64,000 nt of DNA from Bin5 sp965208965 (GTDB lineage Bacteria; Chloroflexota; Anaerolineae; Caldilineales; Caldilineaceae). The DNA lies in contig OZ242384.1 in the NCBI GenBank assembly GCA_965208965.1, positions 4,898,001-4,962,000 on the forward strand, in the 5' to 3' direction. The translations under genes were made by a program, and so were the position numbers. Below, piece by piece: positions 54,755 to 64,000 of this stretch (within the stretch, counting starts at the first letter, position 1; each line of letters begins with the position of its first letter). The notes beneath the pieces were generated by a model that was given only the letters and a program-made list of their open reading frames with translations, did not search any database and was not told the origin of the DNA.

Positions 54755-55948
54755 ATGGCAATGATCTACCTGGACCATTCGGCAACAACGCCGTTACGCC
54801 CTGAAGTTCTAGCGGCAATGGAACCGTACTACGGTTCGACCGGCCAGGGCGACAGCTCCAAATATGGAAACCCATCCAGCATACACAGGGCAGGTCGGGC
54901 AGCCCATGCCGGATTGAGCGAGGCCCGGCACACGATCGCAGACGTCCTGGGCGTCAACCCAAACGAGATCGTCTTTACCGGTTGCGGGAGCGAAAGCGAT
55001 AACGCGGCCCTGCGTGGGATTGCCCTGGCCCGGCGCACGCAGCACGGCGCAAACCGAATCATAACCACGCCGGTTGAGCATCACGCAGTGCTTTACACTG
55101 CCGAGGACTTGCGAGACTGTTTTGGATTTGAGTTGACACTGCTGCCTGTGGACGGCGACGGCTTGGTCAGTGCGGACGACTTGGACCGGGCACTCGGCGA
55201 CGGCTCTGACGTTGCAGTGGTCAGTGTTATGTATGCCAACAACGAGATTGGCAGCGTGCAGGCGATTGGCGAATTGGGCGCGCTCTGTCGGGAGCGAAAG
55301 GCGCCGTTCCACACCGATGCCGTGCAGGCTGCGGGAAAGCTGCCTTTGGATGTCAACGAGTTGAACGTAGACGCGCTAAGTGCCAGTGCACACAAGTTTT
55401 ACGGGCCGAAGGGCGTTGGATTTCTCTACCTGCGGCGAGGTACTCCTTTTCATCCTTTCCTTACCGGCGGCAGCCACGAAGGGAGGCGACGGGCAGGCAC
55501 ACAGAATGTACCCGGCATCGTAGGAATGGCGATCGCGCTGGCTTTGTGCGAAGCGGAAAGAGAGGCGGAAATGGCCCGTCTGCGCCAGTTGCGGGACCGG
55601 ATAATCGGCCACACGCTGGAGTCCGTTGAGGGGGCCAGATTGACCGGCAGTCCGACGAACAGGCTGGCAAATCACGCAAGTTTCACAGTTCGTGACGTGG
55701 AGGCCGAGGGTATTCTGATTGCACTGGATCTGGCCGGGATTGCGGCCAGCAGCGGCAGCGCATGTACAAGCGCGAGGCAGCAGCCCAGTCACGTTTTGGA
55801 AGCTGTGGGAGTACCTGTCGATGAGTTGGCGGGAGGACTGCGGTTGAGCCTCGGCCTCAGCAACGACGCGGAACAGGTAGACTTTCTCTTAGAGAAGCTA
55901 CCGCAGATCGTCGACCGGCACCGGCAGATCTCGCCGGCGCCGCTGTAA
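54755..55948 (+). CDS. Cysteine desulfurase (NifS/IscS family)
   Basis: PLP enzyme that takes sulfur from cysteine for Fe-S clusters and thionucleosides. 397 residues: IYLDHSATTPL start, GCGSESDNAAL, VEHHAVL, VMYANNEIGSVQ, SASAHKFYGPKGVGFLY (Lys holding PLP) and the persulfide Cys in SSGSACTSARQQPSHVL. No iscU, iscR or thiI neighbour is present. ATG 54755 or 54761. Diverges from eno; the 220-bp gap shows no clear regulatory site. Confidence 0.93.
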   Translation: MAMIYLDHSATTPLRPEVLAAMEPYYGSTGQGDSSKYGNPSSIHRAGRAAHAGLSEARHTIADVLGVNPNEIVFTGCGSESDNAALRGIALARRTQHGANRIITTPVEHHAVLYTAEDLRDCFGFELTLLPVDGDGLVSADDLDRALGDGSDVAVVSVMYANNEIGSVQAIGELGALCRERKAPFHTDAVQAAGKLPLDVNELNVDALSASAHKFYGPKGVGFLYLRRGTPFHPFLTGGSHEGRRRAGTQNVPGIVGMAIALALCEAEREAEMARLRQLRDRIIGHTLESVEGARLTGSPTNRLANHASFTVRDVEAEGILIALDLAGIAASSGSACTSARQQPSHVLEAVGVPVDELAGGLRLSLGLSNDAEQVDFLLEKLPQIVDRHRQISPAPL

Positions 55949-55996
55949 GAAAGTCCACAGCCGCCCGGACTTTGACGGCGGCGGCTCCACATTCGT

Positions 55997-56572
55997 ATGC
56001 GGATCTCTCCCCGAAACCGTTCTCAACAGATCTCTTCTAGCGGACACGGCCTTACCCTTGTCGGTCTGCTCAGCCTGGACTTGCCGGCGATTGTCAGCGC
56101 GATCTTTGTCGTTGGCGCCACTGTTCCTGCAGCGCTTGTCCTGACACTTGGCTATCTTCCCTTTGGCTTTTTCAACGCCGCGTTCGGACACGGCAACATG
56201 GACAGGCTGGTGTTTGAAGGAGCAGAGGTTCCTTTGCTGATGGTGGGTGCGGGAACGGTTCTCTTGTTGGCGGCGCCGACACTCTACTGGCGGATCCAGC
56301 ACTTCCGCCGGATCCTTCGTTCCACTACAACTGTACCAGGTCAGATCAGGAGCTTGAATTTCACTCCTATGGAGTTCAGCGTTGACTACGTATACTGGTT
56401 CCAGCAGCGAGCGTACGCAGGCCGCAATGCGATCCGCCGCAATCACCGACGGGAAAAGCGGGAGAGTCTACGCCCGGGCCAGGACATCACAACCCTGGTC
56501 GACAGTCTTCAGCCAGAGTCTTCAATTGTCCTGGAACTGTATTCCCGCAATGAGTCCGGCATGGCCCTGTAA
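55997..56572 (+). CDS. Membrane protein, DUF3592-like
   Basis: 191 residues with two hydrophobic segments (about 20-52 and 78-97) flanking a short loop, then a soluble domain in which TTVPGQIRSLNF...FSVDYVYWFQQRAYAGRNAI...GQDITTLVDSLQPESSIVLEL follows the DUF3592 pattern. Function unknown. No SD is visible before ATG 55997, which lies 48 bp after the desulfurase stop. Confidence 0.6.
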   Translation: MRISPRNRSQQISSSGHGLTLVGLLSLDLPAIVSAIFVVGATVPAALVLTLGYLPFGFFNAAFGHGNMDRLVFEGAEVPLLMVGAGTVLLLAAPTLYWRIQHFRRILRSTTTVPGQIRSLNFTPMEFSVDYVYWFQQRAYAGRNAIRRNHRREKRESLRPGQDITTLVDSLQPESSIVLELYSRNESGMAL

Positions 56573-56680
56573 ATGCCAACCGGGCTGCCTCAGTCCATCT
56601 CCGCTTCGTCTCCTTCGAAAAGGCCGGCAGCAGGCCAGTACGGGCTGATGCACGATACATGGGAAGCTGCCCATTTGCGT

Positions 56681-56686
56681 TATACT
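56681..56686 (+). promoter_or_regulatory. -10 element immediately before the TPR gene
   Basis: TATACT ends 9 bases before ATG 56696, no convincing -35 and no SD, so the message may be leaderless. Confidence 0.4.
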
Positions 56687-56695
56687 TAACCCGGT

Positions 56696-57826
56696 ATGGA
56701 TCTTGACTGGACTTACAGGCCGCGCCGTCGACGCCGCAGAGGCTGTTTCGTTTGGAGCGGTTTGGTTCTGCTTCTGGCCGTCTATCTTTACATTCAGCGA
56801 CCGGACTGGCTTGTGAGGCAGCAGCCGCCGCCCGCGACGACGCCTACGCCCAGCGCGCTCTACTGGCAGACGAAGGCGGAAGCGCACATTGCCGCCGGGA
56901 ATTTCAGCGAAGCTGCCGCGGCGCTCGAGCGAATGGCCGAACTGGAACCTGAAAATGCCTACCCCCTGGTTGCCCTGGCCGGTTTGCGCCTGATGGCGCG
57001 CCGGGTCGAACAGGCCTACGCGCTCACGCAGAGGGCGGTTCGGCTCGAGGAAAAGAATGTGGATGCGCTGGCAATGCATGCACGGGTGCTCGACTGGCGC
57101 GGGAACTACGATTCGGCCAGCGATTTCGCATTCCAGGCGCTTGAACTGGAGCCGGACAACCCCGACGTCCTGGCAGTGTTGGGCGAGATCTACAGTGATG
57201 TTGGGAACTACACGCTGGCTCTGGAATATCTGGAAGAGGCGCTGGCCATCGATCCCTCGAATGTGATGGCCCGCCGAAACCTTGGCTACTTGTTTGAAGT
57301 ACAGAAGGACTTTGAGCGGGCCATCGTCGAATACGGCCGGGCCGTTGAACTGGCGCCGAATCGACCCGATCTGTTCATCGAATTGGGAAGGCAATACGAG
57401 CACCAGGACGAGTGGGGACTTGCCATTGAGAGCTATGAACAGGCTGTGAATGCAGGGGAGACCGCATTTGCGCTCGACGCGCTCGGCTGGGCGCTATGGC
57501 AGAGCGACGACTTCCTCCAGGCGTTGCGGATATTGCGTAGGGCGGCAGAGTTGGAACCCGACAATGGCCTTGTATTGGCCCACCTGGGCATGGCGTATTA
57601 TCGTCGTCTAAACTACGAGAGCGCAGCCGAAACGATGGAGCGCGCCGCAAGCCTCCTGGAAGAAAATGAAATCAATGCCCAATTCACATTGCTTTTAGGA
57701 CTGTCTCACGTCCAAAAGAAACCGCAGGAGTGCCACTTGGGGGTTCCCTGGCTGCGCAAGACGCTGGAATTTGCTCCGGGGCTGTCTTCTGCTCTCTGGG
57801 GCCTACGCCAGTGTAGTTCCAGTTAG
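56696..57826 (+). CDS. Membrane-anchored TPR protein
   Basis: 376 residues. Very basic N-terminus (RPRRRRRRG), one membrane segment at about 17-33, a Pro/Thr linker (PPPATTPTPS), then eight or nine TPR units from about 55 to 355, for example GNFSEAAAALERMAELEPEN and GNYTLALEYLEEALAIDPSN. Such proteins serve as assembly scaffolds at the cell surface; no enzymatic domain is present. Followed by a DASS transporter 95 bp on. Confidence 0.8.
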   Translation: MDLDWTYRPRRRRRRGCFVWSGLVLLLAVYLYIQRPDWLVRQQPPPATTPTPSALYWQTKAEAHIAAGNFSEAAAALERMAELEPENAYPLVALAGLRLMARRVEQAYALTQRAVRLEEKNVDALAMHARVLDWRGNYDSASDFAFQALELEPDNPDVLAVLGEIYSDVGNYTLALEYLEEALAIDPSNVMARRNLGYLFEVQKDFERAIVEYGRAVELAPNRPDLFIELGRQYEHQDEWGLAIESYEQAVNAGETAFALDALGWALWQSDDFLQALRILRRAAELEPDNGLVLAHLGMAYYRRLNYESAAETMERAASLLEENEINAQFTLLLGLSHVQKKPQECHLGVPWLRKTLEFAPGLSSALWGLRQCSSS

Positions 57827-57921
57827 CAGGCTGGCGATTCCTCTCTTCGGGTTGTTGTTGACGCACACAACTCTGCGCTGGCAAACGAGAGCGGTCCTAC
57901 CGTTACGAACTGTCGTTTCAA

Positions 57922-59568
57922 ATGTCTTACAACCGCGCCCGGCTGAAATCCTCCTTGCCCCGCCCCACAATTGCAGCGCCATCACGCGACGACGGGCAGC
58001 AGGAGCCTGCGGAGCAACCGCAGCGGCCCGAACCGATGCGGCCGCCTCCCCAAGCCGAACGCAGCGCCTTGATCCGAGAGCGGGTCGCCACCCGTACAGT
58101 TACTTCCAAGCGGCGCCTGCAGCGTCCCGGCACGCCACTTAGAGTCTTACAGCAACCGATTCAGGCAGGAATGCGGAAGGTTTTCGACCTGCGCCGCCTC
58201 CTCTTTGTGGTGGGGGTGACCGCAATCGTTCTGCTCTTGCCCACGCCGGCCGGTTTGAGCGTAGACGGCCACAAGGCATTAGCGCTTTTTGCCTTTTCGG
58301 GTCTGATCCTGGCGCTGGAACCGGCGCCGTTGCCAATCGTCGCTCTGCTGGTGCCAATTGTCCAGATTGCGCTCGGGGTGGATGACGCTGGAGGCGCGTT
58401 CGAACCGTTTGGCACCCCGGTCGTCTTCCTGATCCTAGGGAGCCTTTTCCTGGCTGAAGCGTTGCGAAAACATGGGTTGACGCGTCGACTGGCGCTCCAT
58501 GCAATTGTGAGCAGCGGAGGACGGTTCGGGCCGCTGCTGTTGGCGCTCATGGCAATCACCGGCGGGCTCAGCATGTTCGTCCTGAACACGGCCACGGCCG
58601 CGGTGCTGATTCCGGTTGCAATTACGATTGCCCAACAGGTGCCGCGACCGGAGGACGGGCGGAAGGCTCTGGCGGTCCTGATTCTCGCTATCGGCTACAG
58701 TTCGAGCATCGGCGCGATTGCCACGATCATGGGGAGCGGCGAGAACGCGATCGCCAGTGGTCTGCTGGGCCAGTTGTACGGGTTCGGATTCGTCGATTGG
58801 ATGAAATATGGGTTGCCGGTAGCACTGGTGTTGATTCCGCTTGTTTGGCTGCTGTTGCCGCGGCTGTTCGCACTGCCGGCGTTGACGATCGATATCGAAC
58901 CGGCCAGACGGGAGATCGAGAGGCTGGGCAGACTATCGGGACCCGAGAGGGAGATTATCGCCGTGCTGCTGGTGTCGATCAGTCTGTGGGTTGCCGGTGG
59001 GTATATCGAGAATCTACTCAAACTGCCGGCCACTCTGTTGAGCAGCGCGGTGATCGCAATTGGCGCGGTCGCAGTGCTTTCCGTCGAAAAGATCGTAGAC
59101 TGGAGCGATTTGAAAGGCGTAAACTGGGGCGTCTTCTTCGTCATAGGCGCCGGTCTGACGCTGGGTGATGCGCTGGAAAAGACCGGGGCAAGCGCCTGGT
59201 TCGCCAACCTGGTGGCGCCGTCCCTCGAGGGCTTGCCCTTTTACATCGTCCTGGCTGTGTTAATTCTTTTGGCATTCTGTATCACTCAGTTCATGAACAA
59301 TGTACCACTTGGCGCCATCCTGGCGCCTGTACTCATCACATTGGGACAGGCATCGGGCATTGACCCGGTACGGCTCGTCATTCCGACGATATTCGCGGTC
59401 GCCCTGGCATTCGCGCTGCCCAGCGGTTCGGCTCGAATGATCCTCATCGCGGTCACCGGTGTGGTGAACCGCCAGGAGATGCTGCGCACAGGTGTGATCG
59501 TCGGGCTGGCATGTTCGGGCATAATCCTCATGTTCTTCCTGACGCTCAGCCAGTTGGGCATGATCTGA
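57922..59568 (+). CDS. DASS (SLC13) family anion:sodium symporter
   Basis: 548 residues with about eleven to twelve membrane segments from residue 90. The two DASS substrate/sodium motifs are recognisable: VLNTATAAVLIPVAITIA and FMNNVPLGAILAPVLITLG, in place of the canonical SNT; GAGLTLGDALEKTGASAW is also typical. It would carry dicarboxylates, sulfate or similar anions. The first 85 residues are hydrophilic, Pro/Arg/Gln-rich and atypical; an internal ATG (58168, MRKVFDLRR) would give the standard length. Confidence 0.82.
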   Translation: MSYNRARLKSSLPRPTIAAPSRDDGQQEPAEQPQRPEPMRPPPQAERSALIRERVATRTVTSKRRLQRPGTPLRVLQQPIQAGMRKVFDLRRLLFVVGVTAIVLLLPTPAGLSVDGHKALALFAFSGLILALEPAPLPIVALLVPIVQIALGVDDAGGAFEPFGTPVVFLILGSLFLAEALRKHGLTRRLALHAIVSSGGRFGPLLLALMAITGGLSMFVLNTATAAVLIPVAITIAQQVPRPEDGRKALAVLILAIGYSSSIGAIATIMGSGENAIASGLLGQLYGFGFVDWMKYGLPVALVLIPLVWLLLPRLFALPALTIDIEPARREIERLGRLSGPEREIIAVLLVSISLWVAGGYIENLLKLPATLLSSAVIAIGAVAVLSVEKIVDWSDLKGVNWGVFFVIGAGLTLGDALEKTGASAWFANLVAPSLEGLPFYIVLAVLILLAFCITQFMNNVPLGAILAPVLITLGQASGIDPVRLVIPTIFAVALAFALPSGSARMILIAVTGVVNRQEMLRTGVIVGLACSGIILMFFLTLSQLGMI

Positions 59569-59608
59569 TGGAAGGCGCAACTTTCGCAAGAGTGACAGGA
59601 GGTAGACT

Positions 59609-59956
59609 ATGCGCGTATGGCTAATTGGCGCCGGCAACATCGGTTCAGTGGCGCTGCGCCAACTTCAGAAAAATCCGGCTGTCGAAATCTTCGTCAGTGA
59701 CCCTTCGGACCAACCGGAAGCCGTGCATAACGGCTTAATCGAGCGAGTCGATCTCGTAGCCAACATTTCGCCCCTAAACGTAAATGAAATTGCGCGACGT
59801 GTGCGTCCGGACTTGATTCTCCTTTCTCCTGGAATCGGTGAGCAGGGATTCGGAGCAGTTGAAGGCGGCAAGGCACTGTCGGAGGCGCTGAACTACGAAA
59901 CAACAATTGCGAGCGAATACCCGTGCGTGATCCTTTCGCTGTCCAACCATAGTTGA
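59609..59956 (+). CDS. Stand-alone Rossmann NAD(P)-binding protein
   Basis: 115 residues. Opens MRVWLIGAGNIGSVALRQL, a GxGxxGS dinucleotide-binding loop, then VEIFVSDPSD with the strand-2 acidic residue, and DLILLSPGIGE as strand 4. The sequence ends after little more than one Rossmann unit, with no catalytic domain, so it may be a sensor or a remnant of a larger dehydrogenase. An excellent SD (ACAGGAGG, 7 nt) argues that it is expressed. 40 bp after the transporter. Confidence 0.7.
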   Translation: MRVWLIGAGNIGSVALRQLQKNPAVEIFVSDPSDQPEAVHNGLIERVDLVANISPLNVNEIARRVRPDLILLSPGIGEQGFGAVEGGKALSEALNYETTIASEYPCVILSLSNHS

Positions 59957-60012
59957 ATGGCGCCGTTCGATAAGCTGGAGGCATCTGCCCCGCTACCATT
60001 TGTAAAAGTTGA

Positions 60013-62199
60013 ATGATGACCGACGAACAGTCGCAGATCCGACACAATCTAGGTGTATACAGGCTGCGAGGCTTTAGCGGGCGCGACGCAGAACTGAGTG
60101 AACTGTGCCGGTGGCTGCTCGCAAGGCACGAGCAGCCGGCGCTGGCGATCAGTGGGGGCCAAGGCAACGGAAAGAGCACGCTGGCCACCGCGGCCGCGTG
60201 GAAGACGATTCACCACTTTCCCGACGGTATCATCTGGGTGGGGGCCGCGGGCCGGGATCGATTCCGCATGTATGACATTGTGCGCACGCTGGACACGGTG
60301 CTCGGCACGACGCTAACGCGAGTGAGCGAGGACCGCTGGGGAATCGGTATCCTGGAACAGCTTTACCGCCGCCGCCGTTTGCTCATTCTGGACGAACTCT
60401 CGGGCGCTACGGACCGCGAGATTCAGACGCTGGCCGAGATCATCAGCCATCTGCATGATGCGGAGAATCAATCCCATATTGTGTTGATAGATCGCGACAT
60501 TCACCCTGAGTTTGCTGAACTGGTAGGTGACCGGCACCTTGAGTTGGGCGGGTTGCCGCTTTCCGAGGTAGTAGGCTTTGTCCATGCGCGGGCGCCTGAA
60601 TCGGTGCGGGACACTGCGTTGCGCAATGTCGAGGGGCTGCACCGCCGGACAGGAGGCAGACCCCTGAGCATGCGACTAGTGATGGGGCTGCTGCTAGACT
60701 TTGGGCTCTGGAACGATCTGGACCAGCTGCTGGCCGAACTGCCCTCTGAGGACGGCGTCCTGGGGATGTCCAGTGTTGCCGGATTTGCCGTCGAAAACTT
60801 CGCCGCTTTCTGGCCTGAGGCTGGGCTCATCCTTGATCGATTGGTCAGCGCGGCCGGCGGCGCAACCTACCAGGCGCTGACCGAGCTGTTCACGATGGGG
60901 ATGGGCGCCGACGCTGAGAAACGGCAGACATTCGAAGGCCTGGTCACGCGAGCCCTGGTCGAAGTGGACCTCTTTGATCGCAGGATAGTCGTGCAGCCTG
61001 TCGTACGCCGCTACCTTGTCGAGGGCGCGGCAATGCTGGGCGAGGACTGGCATCGCCAGCATGCGCGCTATTATCTGCAGTTCGCCGAACGCTATCAGGA
61101 GCTGCCGATCCAGCGCTGGCAGGAGATCGACCCGTTTTGGGGAAACGTCCACTGGGGCGCGGACTGGGCTACTGACCGGCTGGAGCGTATCTTCGGCCAG
61201 TCGGTTGAGAAGATGGTCTTAGAACGGCTGGAGACCGAGGGGCTGCGCGACATGCCAGTCAACTTCCCTGAGGTACAGGACGACCTCAAATTGATGCGGG
61301 ATTACGCGCTCGCGCTTGCCCACTATGCTTTCTGGCGGCACCCGCCTGGAATCTGGCGCTGGCTGTGCGGCGGCGCGGTGGCCTCGATCGCGCTCGGCGA
61401 CGCCGGCGACTTCGGTTGGATGCTTGCCAACATCGGCCGGCATCGATTCTTCAACGGAGAGGTTGAAGAGGCTATAGAGTGGCTGCAGAGGGCGCTGCGC
61501 ATTTTTGACGAGCGGGATATGTTGATGGCGATGGCGTACGGGCACACAGACCTGGGTACATCTTTCCGCGTGCTGGAAGAGCCTCGACAGGCGCTCGATC
61601 ATTTCTGGCTGGCCTTTGAAGCGGCGGCGCAGACTGGTGATCCTCGCTCGCTGGCGCCCGCCTATATGAATCTAGGAAGCGCCTATCTCAGTTTGAACAA
61701 TTTCGAACGGGCGATAGAACAGCATCGCAAGGCGCTGCGAGTCGCTTTGCGCCTTGGCGATGACGCGCTGGTGGCCAGCGCGCACAACAATCTGGGACTT
61801 GCCATGGAAGGGATGGCGATGTACGCGGAGGCACAACGCGCGTACGAGTCCGCCCTCACGGTCTTTCAGAGAAACCACGACGACACCGGCATCAGTACCT
61901 GTTACAACAATCTCGGCTCTGTCTGCTACGCGAGACAGGACTTTGGTGCGGCGCTGGCCTGGTATGAGAAAGATCTGGCGCTTTCTGACAGGCGAGGCGC
62001 ATGGATGGATAAGGCAGCTACACTCCATAACCTGGGACACGTCGCGTTGGAACAGCAGGACCATGGGCAGGCGGAGGAGTACTTCGAGCGCAGTCGCGAG
62101 CTTTATGCTGCATTCCAATTGGATGAGTACGTGGCGGAAGAGGATGAGATGCTGGCCTACGTGGCCGCGGTAAGCTCCCCGGGCAGATCCCAACGCTAA
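60013..62199 (+). CDS. STAND-type NTPase with C-terminal TPRs
   Basis: 728 residues. N-terminal LRGFSGRDAELSEL, Walker A GGQGNGKST at 48-56, Walker B RRLLILDEL (Asp127/Glu128), LIDRD sensor-like segment and GLPLSEVVGFVHARA...TGGRPLSMRLVMGLLL (NACHT/NB-ARC-type GxP helix), a winged-helix-like region, then TPRs of the repeating YMNLGSAYLSLNNFERAIEQHRKAL type from about 480 to 700. STAND proteins oligomerise on ligand binding; the N-terminal effector domain common in immune types is missing. It lies directly upstream of groES-groEL but has its own start region. Confidence 0.82.
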   Translation: MMTDEQSQIRHNLGVYRLRGFSGRDAELSELCRWLLARHEQPALAISGGQGNGKSTLATAAAWKTIHHFPDGIIWVGAAGRDRFRMYDIVRTLDTVLGTTLTRVSEDRWGIGILEQLYRRRRLLILDELSGATDREIQTLAEIISHLHDAENQSHIVLIDRDIHPEFAELVGDRHLELGGLPLSEVVGFVHARAPESVRDTALRNVEGLHRRTGGRPLSMRLVMGLLLDFGLWNDLDQLLAELPSEDGVLGMSSVAGFAVENFAAFWPEAGLILDRLVSAAGGATYQALTELFTMGMGADAEKRQTFEGLVTRALVEVDLFDRRIVVQPVVRRYLVEGAAMLGEDWHRQHARYYLQFAERYQELPIQRWQEIDPFWGNVHWGADWATDRLERIFGQSVEKMVLERLETEGLRDMPVNFPEVQDDLKLMRDYALALAHYAFWRHPPGIWRWLCGGAVASIALGDAGDFGWMLANIGRHRFFNGEVEEAIEWLQRALRIFDERDMLMAMAYGHTDLGTSFRVLEEPRQALDHFWLAFEAAAQTGDPRSLAPAYMNLGSAYLSLNNFERAIEQHRKALRVALRLGDDALVASAHNNLGLAMEGMAMYAEAQRAYESALTVFQRNHDDTGISTCYNNLGSVCYARQDFGAALAWYEKDLALSDRRGAWMDKAATLHNLGHVALEQQDHGQAEEYFERSRELYAAFQLDEYVAEEDEMLAYVAAVSSPGRSQR

Positions 62200-62231
62200 C
62201 AAAACGCTTACGTTTTCGGGGGATCGGAATC

Positions 62232-62260
62232 TTGTCAGGCGACAGGAACTGTGCTACACT
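62232..62260 (+). promoter_or_regulatory. groES-groEL promoter
   Basis: TTGTCA (62232-62237), 17-bp spacer, TACACT (62255-62260). The CIRCE element lies 10 bp downstream, over the transcription start region, and the leader to groES is about 190 nt. Confidence 0.8.
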
Positions 62261-62270
62261 TTCTGTTGGC

Positions 62271-62297
62271 TTAGCACTCAGGCCTATTGAGTGCTAA
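62271..62297. promoter_or_regulatory. CIRCE operator (HrcA-binding)
   Basis: Perfect TTAGCACTC-N9-GAGTGCTAA, the consensus HrcA repressor site, placed between the promoter and groES. It indicates HrcA-type heat-shock control. Confidence 0.97.
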
Positions 62298-62460
62298 GGG
62301 AAGTCTGAGACGCTATTCGGGCCCTGCCGGAGCCGTCGCTTAAAAGCAGCGGGGCCAGAGAGATTTGTACCATCGGATTCTTTTCCCGCTTATCTCTTGC
62401 GGGTAACCAAACACACTGGTAGTTCATCAGAAAAGATTGAAAGGCAAGGAGGAAGGTCGA

Positions 62461-62751
62461 ATGAATCTTAAGCCGCTCGGTGATCGGCTGGTAGTACAGC
62501 CCCTGGAGGGAGAGGAACAGACTTCCACGGGCATCTATCTGCCGGAAACTGCCAAAGAGAAGCCGCAGCAGGGCGAGGTAGTCGCAGCGGGTCCCGGCGC
62601 ACGGGACGAAGACGGCAAGCGCATCGCCATGGATGTCTCCGTCGGTGATATCGTTCTTTACGCGAAGTATTCCGGCACGAATATCAAGCTGGATGCGACA
62701 GAGGTTCTGATTCTCAAGGAATCGGACGTATTGGCGCTCGTTGAAAGTTAA
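62461..62751 (+). CDS. groES: Co-chaperonin GroES
   Basis: 96-residue co-chaperonin closing the GroEL cavity. LKPLGDRLVVQPLEGEEQTSTGIYLPETA holds the start and the mobile loop; QGEVVAAGPG and VLYAKYSGTNIKLD follow. SD AAGGAGGAAGG before ATG 62461. groEL starts 72 bp later. Confidence 0.97.
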   Translation: MNLKPLGDRLVVQPLEGEEQTSTGIYLPETAKEKPQQGEVVAAGPGARDEDGKRIAMDVSVGDIVLYAKYSGTNIKLDATEVLILKESDVLALVES

Positions 62752-62823
62752 TCGGACCTACGCTGAAAAAGCTCAATTTACCCGCCCCTGGTGCGCGGGT
62801 CAAACCGGAGGAGAAAGACCGTA

Positions 62824-64000
<1,177 letters not shown>

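Overview
The window reads as a chromosomal segment of a free-living heterotrophic bacterium, most likely a member of the Chloroflexota (Anaerolineae/Caldilineae-like). This rests on the overall gene style: CarD, a Uma2-family nuclease, many Gfo/Idh/MocA oxidoreductases, a secreted hydrolase ending in a proline-rich linker plus a YRVFLPTVLN-like tail, tRNAs without encoded CCA, and a classical CIRCE element. No rRNA or other decisive phylogenetic marker is present, so the assignment is an inference. Promoters follow the ordinary -35/-10 pattern (several TTGACA-17-TATNNT cases), and Shine-Dalgarno sites are common.

Layout. Positions 1-10.4 kb are mostly on the minus strand: M55 D-aminopeptidase (cut by the window edge), CarD regulator, then a run transcribed as uvrD/pcrA -> a PerM(AI-2E family)-ManA fusion -> nitroreductase -> AlkA-like glycosylase, preceded by rsgA and maf. 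Positions 10.9-12.8 kb hold a Gfo/Idh oxidoreductase and a ThuA-like protein. Next come tRNA-Arg(TCT), a membrane TPR protein translationally coupled to an MBL-fold hydrolase, and a plus-strand group with a eukaryote-like tandem phosphofructokinase, a methyltransferase and a low-molecular-weight phosphatase. A quinone oxidoreductase and a galactonate-dehydratase-like enolase-superfamily enzyme follow on the minus strand. A repeat-bearing non-coding stretch (21.9-22.7 kb) precedes a SpoIIE/PP2C-like phosphatase, a small P-loop protein and a DinB protein.

The metabolic core is a 12.7-kb myo-inositol catabolic cluster (24.65-37.32 kb): iolB, iolC, iolE, an SDR, a Gfo/Idh dehydrogenase, iolD, a Uma2 nuclease, iolA, and three more Gfo/Idh genes, the last being a good IolG. 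Together they would oxidise inositol to inosose, dehydrate and hydrolyse it, isomerise and phosphorylate 5-deoxyglucuronate-derived products, and oxidise malonate semialdehyde to acetyl-CoA. The IolJ aldolase, a transporter and a regulator are not in the window. Downstream lie a large secreted clan GH-A-type glycoside hydrolase, an MFS transporter, and an HpaI-type aldolase/sarcosine-oxidase-like/purine nucleoside phosphorylase run.

From 46 to 64 kb: a tandem-GNAT acetyltransferase behind what looks like a leader-peptide transcription attenuator (promoter, small ORF with strong SD, intrinsic terminator, possible antiterminator), proS, a CoA-binding protein, a 0.9-kb non-coding region with short repeats and palindromes, an acyl-CoA synthetase, tRNA-Leu(GAG) with textbook promoter and terminator, enolase, cysteine desulfurase, DUF3592-like and TPR membrane proteins, a DASS transporter, a stand-alone Rossmann protein, a STAND NTPase with TPRs, and CIRCE-controlled groES-groEL (groEL cut by the window end). 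No CRISPR array, prophage, transposase or rRNA was seen.
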